DNA of 64,000 bases from assembly GCA_021234155.1 (NCBI GenBank), contig JAJEKV010000159.1, forward strand, positions 126,001 to 190,000, read 5' to 3'. Shown here piece after piece: positions 1 through 12,126 of the stretch. Source of the DNA: Isoetes taiwanensis (lineage: Eukaryota; Streptophyta; Lycopodiopsida; Isoetales; Isoetaceae). A program made the position numbers and the translations under genes. Every line of letters begins with the position of its first letter. Within the stretch, counting starts at the first letter, position 1. The notes under the pieces were generated by a model. That model had not been told where the DNA came from. It made no database searches and was given only the letters and a program-made list of their open reading frames with translations.

Positions 1-1579
1 CGAAGATAAAATCAATGGTAATATTCACAATAGTCATTCATATACCTTTTCTTAACAAGAATTTCACTGAAGCAGAAAACACCCTTGACGTCGAAGTTCC
101 AATGCAGCTAGCAAGCAAAAAACTCAATGCTCATCAGTTCTACTAGTTCTCATTATCTAGGGCAGTTCCGACGGTGCTGGAACCGCCCAATCCTTCCGGA
201 ACCGACTGGCTTCTTTGCTCTTATCTGTTTCCATACTCATAGGAGTTTCCCCTTTCGAAATATCCCATATTTTCCTTAGGTTTCATTCGAACCCTTTTCC
301 AACCATTGAATCAACTATAATTATCTTTTCAACCATTAGGTCAATGAACCCATATTAAAACCTTAGGTTAGAGTACGAGCTCAATGAATATCCCATACTC
401 AGGATAATTGTATAACTCCAGAACATTCTTCTGTCTGTCTCTGCTTAGCTCAAATGTTCACAGTTACTGTAACCATAGATTCTCACTTTGTCTTGACATG
501 TGTATGCTGGCTCAACTTTAGATATTGTAATCACCTTAACTCAGATGTGTAAATATGTTTAAGTTGTGAACTGAACAACATTTCTCACATAGGTTACAAG
601 AATAACCTCTTTGGTTACAATAATACAAACATGTGATTACAAGTAAAGATCTATTGATCTGTCAACCTCAGCTTCATTACTACAGCAACTGTGCTTCACA
701 ACATCAATCATCATTACCGCGTGTCCAACAACTGCAACTAGAAATTGGTACACCACAACAAACATATCGGGCCTCACATTGGATGAGTAATACCTTCAAA
801 TTCTGAACTCACCTTGCATTGGGATAGTATGTCCAAGTCTCGCATTACTGCAGCCACAACATGCTTTACAAAGACACATATAGCAAGACACATATATGCT
901 TCAGAATGTCTTGGAGGTGTCTTTTGCTTGGAATTCTGCTCTTGCTTTTTCTCTGAGACACTTCCAAATGCAAAAAATTTAACATTCGGTAACTATATGG
1001 GTCAAATTAAGAAGAAGACAGGGCACAAAAGGTTGGAAGTTACCTTGTGACTTACATTCACCAAACGATTTGTTCAGATCATAACCTGATGCATCTGCTG
1101 ATTTGGCAGATTGGTGTGGAGCATGACTTAATGCATCTGCTGATCTGGCAGATTGTTGTCCAGTTGGAGCACCTACTGGAGCTTGACTTGATGCACCTAC
1201 TGATTTGTTGACATCTACTGATTTGTCCGACTTCACCGTAACACGATGCATCTTCCGATTTTGCCCGAGTTTCTATCGTGTCTAATGCTTTTCGAAGGGG
1301 TGTGAGTGTCTTGTCCCCCTAGCTGACCACATTGTACCTCTATATCTACAAAGTAGGGATGAAGAAGTAAGCTACATATCCCAATTGCATCAAACAAGAC
1401 TTGGTTACCTTTGAGGGTAGAAAATAATTCCCTTTTTGGTGTGCTACATGGACTCACAAAGTCATTGCCACCAGTATGAACAGTTAGACCTGAATTAGTA
1501 AACGGCACCATGCTCTGCAAACCTGGAATTGAATCACAATTGATTGTAACTATGCTTTGGTTTTTTTAACTAAGCTCCA
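1..1579. other. AT-rich intergenic stretch, no gene recognised
   Basis: No conserved protein is recognisable on either strand. On the minus strand 979-1520 two short overlapping frames are rich in Ser, Ala, Gly and Gln. They come from imperfect repeats of a phrase like GATTTGGCAGATT between about 1085 and 1225. I see no splice-linked coding pattern. Confidence 0.5.
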
Positions 1580-1975
1580 GGCTTTTTTACTCTCTTTTAC
1601 GATGTTCTGTTTATATATATCTAAAGTGCTCCCTAAAATGAGCTTAGCGATCTCATCCTGGGGGACACTTTAGATACAACAAACAGACAAGCAAAAGAGA
1701 CTAAGCCAGCCAGGATCTTGTTTTATGTCGGGCTTACTCCCTTTTCGAAGTTTTCTTCTGCTGATGTATCTAATTAAGCCACCGAGTGAGGCGATGTCAT
1801 CCTAGGGGGCAAATAAGATACATCAAAACGTAAAACGAAGGAGACTAAGCCGGGCTTACTCTCTTTTCGAGTTTCTGCTTGATGTATCTAATTAAGCCAC
1901 CTAAAATGAGTGGCGACCTCATCCTAGGGGGCAAATTAGACACATCAAACAGACAAACGAAAAGAGACTAAGCCG
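1580..1975. repeat. Three tandem foldback units of about 125 bp
   Basis: Three consecutive units (about 1580-1708, 1730-1850, 1852-1975) each begin with a version of GGCTTACTCTCTTTTCG and end with the reverse complement (CGAAAAGAGACTAAGCC). The inner arms also pair, for example TATCTAAAGTG with CACTTTAGATA in unit 1. Each unit could fold into an imperfect stem of about 40 bp. The apex is the best conserved part: an AATGAG...CTCATCCT helix followed by RGGGGGC. Units 1 and 3 keep pairing in the inner stem although the bases differ (AAAGTG/CACTTT against AATT/AATT). No protein is encoded. It may be a structured RNA or a tandem array of small inverted-repeat elements. Confidence 0.7.
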
Positions 1976-2445
1976 TGGTGAAAGATTAGGAAGTCCACTA
2001 ATCCTAATTGGCATCCGTCCCTTACATCGCCCTTAGCATGTAAACTAAGCTACCTATAAGTGCTCACCGTAAGTGCCTCGGAGGCTTGAAGTTGCTTTTG
2101 ATCCTCCCTACTCACACCTAAGGCTTGTACCCATCTTTGTAGAAAATTCATGACAATTCTCAATGCAACAGTGATTACAAATCCTCGCAAAAGAACGAAA
2201 TTTGTCAATGAGAATACAATTATACTAAGCACTTCGAGAATTTTGTTATGAAGTACCTCAAGAGGCTGAGCAGACTTACACTGAATCACTTCTGATCTTG
2301 CCTTATACTGAATCACTTCTGATCTTGTAGAGTTGATCCATTCTCCCAGTGTCCTGTTGAATTCAACTGGAAAGTAATCCAAGGTTAGTACCACATGACA
2401 CAACAGGCACCACTTTACACACCACAAATTCCATCATGACAAACT
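1976..2445. other. Unassigned sequence with a short direct repeat
   Basis: A minus-strand open frame (2050-2427) has no recognisable domain. It contains the phrase CTGAATCACTTCTGATCTTG twice, at about 2281 and 2309. I do not call it a gene. Confidence 0.4.
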
Positions 2446-2960
2446 TTGCACCACAAATGGCGTCATATTCACCACATGTGGTGTGGCATGTGGCACCAGG
2501 GTGGCGTCATATTCACCACATGTGGTGTGGCATGTGGCACCAAACTGGTGCCACATGACACACCACCTATGGCACCACAATGCACCCAAGGCACCACATA
2601 TGGCAATCCATTACTTCACACCACAAATGGCGTCAAAGACACGACATGTGGTGCAAAATGTGGATCCATACATGTGGCACCACAATGCAAAGAAGGCACC
2701 ACATCCGGCAGGCATCCACCACCCCATATGTGGCAGATAGCGTGGTGCAATATTTAGCGCAGCAGTTGGCACCACATATGGCGCAAATCCACCATTCACA
2801 AGTATCACCATATCTAACATCACATATGACACTAAGTATAGAAACATATGGAAGCCAATTCACTATTCGATAAGGTACCACGTTTGGTACTATATGTGAC
2901 ACTACATATGCTACAAACTACATTATTAACATATAATTGGCACCATATGACCGTCTCCAG
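2446..2960. repeat. CACC/CACATGTGG-rich degenerate repeat region
   Basis: The stretch is made of variants of CACCACAAATGGCGTCA, CACATGTGGTG and GGTGCCACATATGG in both orientations. A unit of about 45 bp (TGGCGTCATATTCACCACAT plus CTGGTGTGGCATGTGGCACC-like sequence) is duplicated almost exactly near 2458 and 2503, after which repeats decay to about 2960. Open frames on both strands are by-products of the repeat. Dense degenerate motifs of this kind resemble subterminal repeats of DNA transposons, but I found no terminal CACTA sequence. Confidence 0.6.
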
Positions 2961-4068
2961 AACACATTTGGAGCTACATACTCTTGTGAACTGAAATTAT
3001 CCACCACAACTTCGAAACTAGCGGCACAAATTTCCTACACATAACTTACAACACACCCAAATGAAGAAGTAAGTGGTGTGCACGATTCTTCAAGCTTGCT
3101 AGAGCTTGTTTGGAAAATAACCAGTTCAATATTAAATTGCATCATATGGTGGTTCCGAAGAAGAGGGTTGAAAAGTACCTATTTTTCGTGATTTTCCCCC
3201 AGATTCTTCTTCTACAACTTGAGGAGGCTTGAATTGTGGCCTAGTCATTTCAAGAGAGGAAGCATCATCGTGGCGGGGTTGCTCGCTTCCTCACTATTTG
3301 AAATGCTTGCATGCTTCCTCTTACGTTGGGACGGAGAGTCTTGAACCCTTTTTCTCTTAATCGCTGTTGCCGAAACTCAACCGGTTTATTTCTTTTCCTT
3401 TTGTGTGAAGGTAATACGCAATGACCATAGTCTATGAGGCCATGCCTCCCCGGGCACACTTCACCGCTGTGATTTTTTGTAAAGGCACATATATTCATTA
3501 TACCTCTCCTTGCTCGGATTCTTCAACCCGCATGATGAAACAAAACGATTATTCTAAATAACAGAGAATCATGGGCATCCCCGAATCTAGAATGCAACCC
3601 ACACGTAAGTGGATTTTCCTAATACTTTCGGTCCCCAAACGGACTTCGATTTCTTCTTGTGTGGCGTAATGCTTTTCTTGCCCTGTACATTTCCTTGTAG
3701 GTGTATCCCGTGGCATTCAAGTCCGTATGATCGAGCCATTTAAGTGGATCGATCTTCTTGCCGTAAATCGAAAATGGTCTTGGCGGATTAAGGGAGCGTG
3801 ATCGAGTTTTTGAGGGAAAATGAAAATTCAGAATCAGAAATGGTCTTGCCGGATTAAGGGAGCGTGATCAGAGTTTTTGAGGGAAAATGATCGTGTACGT
3901 TGTTGAATAAGCCTGAATAAGACTGAAAGGACAAAATTTTGAATAAGTAATCATGTGTATTTTTGAAAAAATAACTCCCTCTCCCACTACAAATTCGGTA
4001 GTTCCCACCACACTTAGCACCCAAAAATGTGGTGCTAAAATGCACGTTTTTGTTCCACTACAACACAG
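2961..4068. other. Intergenic, with a 52-bp direct duplication
   Basis: No gene recognised. A segment starting AAATGGTCTTGGCGGATTAA at about 3771 recurs at about 3838 with few changes. A minus-strand frame at 3265-3498 is Arg/Lys-rich but unassigned. Confidence 0.45.
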
Positions 4069-5683
4069 GAGCTGCAGACTATGCTTCTTTCCCGTCACTG
4101 CTAAAACAGCTTGTTGGCCCTCTCAGTTTTATATTAAATGTTTATTCTCCATGGCCTTCTCTCTTCCTACAAGACGTTAGTGGTTTAGGTTATCAACATC
4201 TTATTTCAAACAAAACTCATTATAATGGCTAATGTCACATGCTTTTGTTAATAATTTTTACGTTGGTGCAGGCTTGCCATCTCCTAAATCTATTGTCGAA
4301 GGAGATTCTAGGGGACTTTGAGTGTTGTGCTGAGGCACTAATACCTGTAAGTCTTTGCTCTCTCAAGTTCTACTTTCAGCTTTTATTGTTGATGGAGGTT
4401 ACCTAAGGGATTTCTATGTAGGCCCTCTTTAAATCCGTGGTGATAACCGTACTAGTTATTGCAGAATCGGCAGACAATTGCATTAAAACTGTGAGTTGAA
4501 TTTTACCTTTATTATATAATGTATTTAAGATGCTAAAATCTTAAATGCCTCTTAAGATAGTTATGTAGGCTATTTGTTTATTGTGGTGTGAGGTATACAT
4601 GGATTATGGCCCATATAGTTCTGGCTATAATAAGCATTTTTTTTGCTTATGTAATCTTATAAAGAAGACAATGTAAATTAAGTATAGATGGACACTTTAA
4701 TGAAATGTGTTTGGAAGTTTGGAAAATTGTCAATGAACAGTCTGAAGGGTGCATGTGGCTTGGGATTGTTCTTGGTATCTAAATAGAAGGGAGAACAAAG
4801 TATGCAGCTAATTTGAATAAAAATGTGTGCAGTTACTGCGGCATTGTCGTGTTGCTCAAGTCCTTCCCCGGATAGTTGACTGTGCAAAAAATGATCGCAG
4901 TGCTGTTCTACGTGCAAGGTATTAGTTTTAATACAGGAAAGTATGAGAATATATTATTTTAGCAGGCAGACTAAACATATTTCATGCGTAGATGCTGTGA
5001 ATATGCGCTTTTGGTGCTCGAACAGTGGCCCGAGTCTCCTGAAATTCAACGCTCAGCCGAGCTTTATGAAGACCTTATTAAGTGTTGTGTAGAAGATGCT
5101 ATGAGTGAGGTAGATATTTAAGTAGTTTTTATTGGGCAAAAGGGTTTGATCAGGTTGATGCTAACAATGCTATCTACAGGTTCGTTCTATGGCAAGGTCC
5201 TGCTACAGGGTGTTTGCTAAGATTTGGCCAGACCGAGCACGTCGGGTGTTCTCAGGTTTTGATCATGTGATTCAGAGAGTAAGTTCTGCTTTGCTTTGTT
5301 TGTGTGGTCTGTTGCAGATTACCATTGTGAATCCAAGTAGTTAATCAATGAAGAAGATGGGGGACTTCATAAATGTTATGCATCTCCAGCAGTACGAGAA
5401 AGAAATGGACAATCACGGTCTTCCACAAATGTGGTATCAAGCACCGGACCACAGTCATCTGGGGCTGGAGGGAATTTTCATCTGACCCTTGATCGGTTAC
5501 AAGGAAGTGTTAATGTTGGTGGAGGCCAGAGGAAGTGTAATGATAGGACTGCTGGACGAACTATGGTGAGCACTCTGACAGGTCAACAACAAGTGACCGC
5601 TATCGAGAAGTTGTTAAAGGGCATGGAAGTTAATGACAAAGGAGTTGCCTCAACAGCCACGCGCATTATTGGAAAAGATCCAG
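4069..5683 (+). CDS. CLASP: CLASP-like microtubule-associated protein, partial (internal exons only)
   Basis: Exons with canonical splice sites at 4069-4125, 4272-4346, 4422-4490, 4833-4918, 4992-5109, 5180-5278 and 5341-5683 encode in order LLKQLVGPLS, ACHLLNLLSKEILGDFE, VVITVLVIAESADNCIKT, VLPRIVDCAKNDRSAVLRAR, CCEYALLVLEQWP, RSMARSCYRVFAKIWP and LINEEDGG. This is the C-terminal part of a TOG/HEAT domain and the following Ser-rich linker of plant CLIP-associated protein. CLASPs bind tubulin and stabilise cortical microtubules. The six exons from 4272 on are open and in phase. Between the first and second exon the usual segment with DRRS is missing or degraded (a possible broken remnant lies at 4140-4180). 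A full CLASP is about 1400 residues; no earlier or later exon is visible within several kb. This is therefore a gene fragment, or a real gene with very long introns whose ends I cannot see. Confidence 0.8.
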
Positions 5684-6170
5684 GTTATAGAAGATTGAGA
5701 TTTAAGCTGAAACATAGAGTATTAAGATTAACCGAATATATTTTCTTATTATTTAAGACACTAATATAACTAACTCTCTTGGGATTAATTCCTTCATGTT
5801 CTATTTGCCTGAAAAGCTCAAGAGTCTTGTGGCCTTCCTTTGTTCAGCATATCTTGAAATCATGGCGCTTGTGTGGTCTGTGATAGTCAAGGACAGTCTT
5901 TTTTTATATTCATTTGAAGAGCATAGTGTTGTTCTAGGTTGTGGAGGATGCTTATAAAGGAATTATTTGCTTGCTTTTTGACAAGTGTGTGTGCAGTAGA
6001 TTGTTGGTTAAATTGGTTTTGTCTTTATTTCTCTTAGACTTTCAAACGCTTATTGTATGTAAGCTTCTAGAAGCAAAAACAGTGCCACTTTTTTCTGTCT
6101 TCAACCTGCAGCATGTTCAGTGGATTGCATTGATTGTGCATGCAGGCAGTAGCGAATAGATGGGCATGTT

Positions 6171-6246
6171 GGGTCCCATAGGCCGATTGGTCTCCGTGGA
6201 CGATAAAAACAATTCTATTCTATTCTATTCTATTCTATTCTATTCT
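6171..6246 (+). mobile_element. Non-LTR retroelement or SINE 3' tail with (ATTCT)n
   Basis: A 40-bp block with GGGTCCCATAGGCC, TTGGTCTCCGTGGACG and ATAAAA is followed by about seven ATTCT units. The same block recurs at 57622 with the same pentamer and in altered form at 55979 with TCTTA units. Only the 3' block is shared, so the copies look 5'-truncated, or the families share only a 3' end. Confidence 0.6.
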
Positions 6247-6670
6247 TGATTAAAGGTAAGGTCATGCATTTATTTTTTTTGTAGATCAATCATCCTGGAG
6301 ATCAATCATGGACCAGTCAAAGTTGTGGTTCACAACTCTATAGATGACTTTGTGTTGAATTCTGGGAAAGACAGTGTGTGATCTAGTTTCCTTTTTCATA
6401 TTAACTTTTACCTTAGCTTTTCTGGTTCTAAAAAATATACAAGTACATTATGTTTCCCAGGAAGTTGATGTGCTGTGAGTTTAATGTTTCTTCCCTTTTC
6501 AGTTTTTTCTTGTAGAACATGCTAAGAAAATGGAGTAGAATAGGCTTTAGAATAGGCATTCTTGCATCAGAGCAAAGTGAGGCTATGGGGCTATTGGCAC
6601 TTGACAGACTGCATGCAGTGACAGTGTTGGACATCATATACTTTTCTAATGGATTCCTTTCCTACAGTAA

Positions 6671-6700
6671 CTAGAAACGTGTGCCCGGCGATGCCGGGCA
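6671..6700 (-). mobile_element. Helitron 3' terminus
   Basis: Read on the minus strand, the hairpin TGCCCGGC-ATC-GCCGGGCA is followed by CACACGTTTCTAG and then a T. A short GC hairpin about 10 nt upstream of CTRR (here CTAG), inserted before T, is the Helitron 3' signature. The same ending lies at 40611-40641 on the plus strand. The element body extends right of 6700; I cannot place its 5' TC end. Confidence 0.65.
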
Positions 6701-8226
6701 TTAGTTGTGGACGTGTGGAATGAGTAGACGTAACAGGGTTTGTAGGTGGAACTAAAAGCACTAAAATGTGTCTACAGATGTAAGTCAAGAATTAGCTGAG
6801 GATAGGTAGGAATAATAGACAACATGGGGTGAAATAGAATGCGCAGATGTAATGAAGTCCATTAAGTTTAGGGTATTGCTTTAGGGTTTTGTAGAAGATT
6901 GCAAAAATAATGCCTGGTCTATAAAATTGCATTTATAAGGTTTATAGATCCTGTTGGGGTATCATGTTGGGGTGGAGGAACAATTCACCTATTTCCAGCC
7001 TAGCTTAAATTAAAAAAGATCTTATGACATAAGCCAAACGACCAAAGACTTCAGTTAGTACATTTGACTTGTATGCCTGTGGTTGCGCCATGTGGCCCCT
7101 ACCAACCATGGTGCTCTTATGTAGGATGTGGAATTGGTTCGTCCTAGGGGGCTCGCCAACTACTACCCCGAGTAAGGGCTTCCCCAACATAAAATGCAAT
7201 CTTAGAACCAAATTCCTCTAAGAAAAATAGAATTTGGCAAATCCACCATTGAAATTGTCTCCATCCGTAAAAGATGCTTAATATCTAAAAACACATTCCA
7301 AACCCTAACCCTAAATTTGTGTGCGATGACATAGTCAATAGAATTGCATGCTCCATTCATGTTACATCATGAACCCTTAAACCTTGAACCCTATGCCCTA
7401 ACATGTTACATCCTTTCAATTCTTCTTTAATGATGTGATAAATCCTTGAACCAACTCTAAACTCTAGATCCTTTGAACCTTGTGCCTCAACGTATCACTT
7501 TTCACGTGTTTGAAATGTATATGCATAATTTTTTACTGCAATCTTAAGTAAAATAGTTTTCTTTATTAGAAAAACCTACAACATACACCAAGGTACTCAA
7601 GTTGCCACTTAGACCAACGTCTTTATCCACGTGAATGTTTGTCCACAAAAGGGGTGGGGGTAATGGGCCAAGAACTTTCCAGGGGGGAAACGCAAGATGT
7701 ACGACGTTGAGCAAATATTCGCATTAAGGTTTTCTTTTGTCAATCTATATACAATTCATTATTGTCACCATTCACTTCCAAACACCAAATCCAGCACAAT
7801 ATTGTAATACTTAAAAACAGAAGTCCTAAACCCTCATGAATAATTACAGAAACCCATGATTAGAAGCTCACTATTGCTACTTCCAACCTAATTTGCCCAA
7901 CTAACTACACATTAAATTATTTTCCTCGAATAGTCACAACTAAATCGGCATAACTGAATGCACTGCAACATTGTGTACTTTCATAAACTATTAGGATCAA
8001 GCCACAAACAACCAGGAGCAGCAAAGACACCTGCCCTATAAGAACACAATACAACTATACTCCAAAAACCTTACGAAACTCAATGGCTAATGTCATTCCC
8101 AATCGCATTAATGCATTGCAAATTGGATCTCATTTTGATAGTCCAAGAATAAACAATCAGCATAAAGCAAGATTTGTTCCAATGACTTAAGTCTTCATGC
8201 ATCAGTAGGCCCAACAATTGTGAATG
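6701..8226. other. Non-coding, probably Helitron body plus intergenic
   Basis: AT-rich sequence with CCCTAA/ACCCTA-like patches near 7290-7480 and no recognisable protein. It lies on the body side of the Helitron 3' end at 6671. No helicase or Rep coding sequence is visible, so that element is non-autonomous or truncated. Confidence 0.4.
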
Positions 8227-8846
8227 CTGGTAAACGAATGGTTGATTGGACCCTCGTGTTGCACCATTCTAGCTCCTATGATGCCCTCAATTTCACGATG
8301 GGCAATCACATTGCTAGTTTCAAATGCAATTCCTGTTCACAATTAATGAATTAACAATCTAAAGCAATACACAAGTCAAATAAAAAAGATATTACCTTGT
8401 GCCACTATTGTAGTAAGACCTTTCCATCATAGAACCAGACTCAAAAGGCTGCTGCGAACCCCAATTCTTCTTCGAGGTTCATAGCTTGCCGAGACTTGAG
8501 GACACTCCAGATACTTATCCAACCTAAAAATGGATCCAAAAATCAGGCATTTTAGCTTTAAAAAAATTGGAAAAGTAGAAACAACAATGGATTTAGTTCA
8601 CAAATTAGTTCACAATTTAGTTCACAAAAGCTCTACTTCTATTAATTTATCATATCTTATAGTGGATTCCAAGCGAGAGCAAATGAGACATTAAAAAATA
8701 GTTGGGGTTTAGCAAACTGGAACTTGTCCTTATGAGGTTAAGGGAGATAAAATAGTAAGCATATTCATTGTATGCAGATACCATGAAGCTGGTCCTGTAA
8801 AGCTCGACATTCTAACATTTAATGATGCACTTCCGACAATTGTGGA
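8227..8846 (-). pseudogene. Exon-like blocks of an unidentified gene, broken
   Basis: Three minus-strand blocks have correct splice borders: 8782-8846 (STIVGSASLNVRMSSFTGPA), 8396-8523 (best frame reads KKNWGSQQPFESGSMMERSY, with two in-frame stops upstream) and about 8227-8332 (ETSNVIAHREIEGIIGARMV). Splice phases and composition look like genuine plant exons. I do not recognise the protein, and the stops in the middle block suggest decay. Exon-like sequence on the same strand at 11288-11530 could be the 5' part of the same gene; this is not shown. Confidence 0.4.
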
Positions 8847-8940
8847 CTGCACCAAAATCCAACAAAATGAAGCTTACAATGAGAAGCCATGTGTTTGCGG
8901 CCATAATGTGGTCTATTGTCCTTTCCCCAATGCAGATTCA

Positions 8941-9003
8941 TTTTGCTTTGCACAATGTAGAGATGTCTTTGCATTTTGCTTTGCACAATGTAGAGATGTC
9001 TTT
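8941..9003. repeat. 33-bp tandem duplication
   Basis: TTTTGCTTTGCACAATGTAG and the following bases occur at 8941 and again at 8974, essentially identical. Confidence 0.9.
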
Positions 9004-10255
9004 AGGGCTAAAAACAGTTATAAATCTATATTATTATGAGCTTACTATAAATACCTCCATTGCAAACTTCACAGTTCAAGAACATGTTTGAGCATGATGG
9101 ATAATTCTTGGGCAGAGGGGTGAGATACATCAGGAAATGCTTTTTCAAATCATACCTGCCAAAATAGCAGATCCCATCACAGGCTTATACAGAAACATCA
9201 ATTAAATGAGAAATGATGAAAAAATTTACACTTTAGCATGTAAATTTATAGCAATTGCCATTAGAATAACCTCCTAGAAGCCAGCCATTGGATCCTCAAG
9301 TTTTTTCTAAAGGAAGCCAGCCTGCCATTCATACTGATGGGCTGCAACATTAAAAGCCTATCATTCTTCTGCAAAACTTCCTGCAAGACGAACCGACCCT
9401 TACTTCCGATGGGTTGTAGCAGAACCAATGGCATGTGTGTAAGGAAATGGGTGCACTTTGTTGCAAGAAAAGAAGATGGGGAGGAAAAGCCCTGTTCCTT
9501 CTCAGACTTGACCCTCCTTTAGAATTATGGGCTTCCATGCTACTCCTTTCCACCTCTGTCTTGCTTATATTCATGTCCACTTCTTTTATAGCTGCCATCT
9601 GCCTAGGAAAATATTGCTTGCATTCACTGTATAGTGGAAAATAAATGCCTCTTCTATCTTTGATTCAATGAAAGATCAAACTTTTGCTGTTTATCGCACA
9701 CCAAGATCTGATCCTGCCAAGTTGAATACAATCTTTGTCATGAGAAAAGCTTACCATTGTAAATCTGAGAAACACATTTAAATTAGGCTGTAAATTCTCT
9801 TTATTATCCATAAAAAGCTGTTCTACGAAAATAGCATCAATTAAAAACTTATAGAATTCGTATGCAAAATAGAAGTCCAAGAATTTCAAGCATAGACAGC
9901 ACCAGAAAAGAAAAGGTAATCATGATCGAGCAGAAGAGCTTTCATACAAAAAGCAAGCAATCATTATTCATTTGCAAATGCAACTTACAGAACAAAAGAA
10001 ATCCTATAATAAAAAGATTAAAGCCAAAATTGCAAGTGTTATTCACACTTCAAGCATGTTGAAGGCCAAACAAAATGCGAAAAATGCAAAAACATCTGTG
10101 CAGCGAAAGAAATGCAAAGAAGATTCAAGAAACGGTAAATTATGAAGCTCTAAACAATCAAGAATCCATACTAAAGAACAATATCCTCTTACATAATCAA
10201 GATTGCAACACTTAGGAACCAACATTGCATCCATTTTACTCTATACGATACCACA
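9004..10255. other. No gene recognised
   Basis: AT-rich sequence. Short open frames on both strands show no conserved motif. An exon-like minus-strand stretch near 9080-9160 (a frame reading FEKAFPDVSHPSAQ) may belong to the decayed gene at 8.2-8.9 kb. Confidence 0.4.
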
Positions 10256-10606
10256 GACTGAAGGAAGGAAGTTAGATTCAAACAGAGCTCATATAGCTGC
10301 CAAATGAATATGTAAATGCTCATGAATTTCAAGATGGGAGTAGCATACCTATAAACGAATAAGTAAACATAAAAAATGCAATCCTTCCTTGGAGACCTTG
10401 CCCTATTTAAAGATCTTGCTGCATAAGACTGAAGGAAGGAAGTTAGATTCAAACAGAGCTCATATAGCTGCCAAATGAATATGTAAATGCTCATTCAAAG
10501 CTCATGAATTTCAAGATGGGAGTAGCATACCTATAAACGAATAAGTAAACATAAAAAATGCAATCCTTCCTTGGAGACCTTGCCGTATTTAAAGATCTTG
10601 CCGCAT
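10256..10606. repeat. About 171-bp tandem duplication
   Basis: Copy 1 is 10256-10426 and copy 2 starts at 10427, both beginning GACTGAAGGAAGGAAGTTAG. They are nearly identical; copy 2 has about 11 extra bases. No coding function is seen. Confidence 0.9.
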
Positions 10607-11287
10607 TTCTTATGCATTGCTTATGCATTGCCATAGCTGTCAATTTTGTATAACACAAAACAAACACATTACAATCTCCTTATCACATGGCATGCATATA
10701 CAATTAACACCGCGATCACCAAATTAACCTCGAAACTTCGTAAAGTTCTGGGGCTTCTCCCAAATCCGTGCAAGAGCTCACCTTCTCGCATCTTCTTGTA
10801 TAAAATACCTCAAATGGTGCAGGTAAGATTCTACAATCTATGCTGCTGTTTGATTTGGTACAGTTGATATTTTAGCCTCTGCTATTCTGAAACTTCCACC
10901 TGCCTTCATCATAGTATGCCATAGACATAGCCGACTTTGAAGCCATTCTGTGCTGCAAAACTGCCATTACCAAGCTGAAGAGGAGATGCGAAATTATTTT
11001 AAGGCAAAATATACCCTAAAATACCCTGGTAGCAAAATACCATGAAGCAGAAGAAATACTCACAGGATGCAGTCAAGCTTCACAGAGAAGATCACCCTGA
11101 ATGCTTGATTCTAGAACCATAACGTGTTTGCAAGATGTTTGGTGCATCTACACTTACAGCTAAAGCATGTGAAATAAAGAGCATATAAAACATCAAATAC
11201 CCTTCCGAAGTTCCACTGGCGACATATCTGCCCAAAAACTGGTAAAACTTCAAATAAAATCATGACACAATAGCAAATGGAACTTAC

Positions 11288-11530
11288 ATGTTAGTGTTAG
11301 TGCTTGCTTTGGAGGAGTTGCAGTACCCATTGCGAAGATTGTTACATAATCGTTGACTCTCCTTTCTAATTCGATGTATCTAAACGAAAAATACAGATGA
11401 TTCAGTAATAGAAATACAGTTTGTGAGAGAGCGTCAAGAGCAAATGCAACGAATGAATACCACAATGCCATTTTTATATTCTGTTAGTACAGAGGACTGC
11501 AGCTCATCCATAGAGCTCATCAAAGAAATC
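11288..11530 (-). other. Candidate first exons of an unidentified gene
   Basis: On the minus strand a frame with MDELQSSVLTEYKNGIV runs into a possible GT donor near 11459. A block with clean AG and GT borders at 11288-11379 reads YIELERRVNDYVTIFAMGTA. The phrase is protein-like and not repeat-derived, but I cannot assign a family and no continuous downstream exon set is established. Confidence 0.3.
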
Positions 11531-11698
11531 CGACCCTGAGCGCTAAAAACCGTGAGACCTGAGCGCCAAAAATAAGACGGAGGAGGAGTCCAGGAATTTC
11601 GTAGCAGCAATCGTGCAGTTTTCAAATTGAATGTCCAAAAATTTCTGGCATTCAATTCCGCCTTCCCGCGTCCCGCTAGGGGAAACGCAAAGTGGAAG

Positions 11699-11720
11699 GG
11701 AACGCCGCATGCGGCGTTCC
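11699..11720. repeat. Perfect 22-bp GC-rich palindrome
   Basis: The left half GGAACGCCGCA is followed at once by its reverse complement. One further G:T step and two A:T pairs extend it. It lies upstream (minus-strand sense) of the exon-like sequence at 11288-11530. Confidence 0.9.
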
Positions 11721-12126
11721 TTTGGCACGTAAAAACAGGGTGGGAGCAATTCTGCCGTGTCCACCAGTCATGCGCTGACATGTGGCACATCTTCTTTTAA
11801 AGAATGTCGGACGCTTTTTTTCTTAACCGAGCGTAGAGTTTTTACTGTGCATTCTTTGTGTTACAGTGTTTTCACCCGACAGAATCCAGTTTTCACCCTA
11901 CATTCTTGCAATTTTTCACCCACAGAATTGCTCCCACCCTATTTTCACGTTGCAGGAATGGCTCTGCGCCTTGGATTCCGGCAGTCAACGGTTACCTCCG
12001 TAAGCGCAGGTCGGCACTTCTTCCAAATCCAAATGCAGAGCCATTCCCCGTATACCAACCCAACACCCTCACAAAATAAAAAAGAAGATAGAATATTTTT
12101 GTACCATAACCAGTCTAGCATGTCCA

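Noticed and set aside
2446-2902. Cys/His/Met-rich frames that might suggest zinc-binding proteins
   Set aside because: Composition follows from CACATGTGG and CACCACA repeats in every frame.
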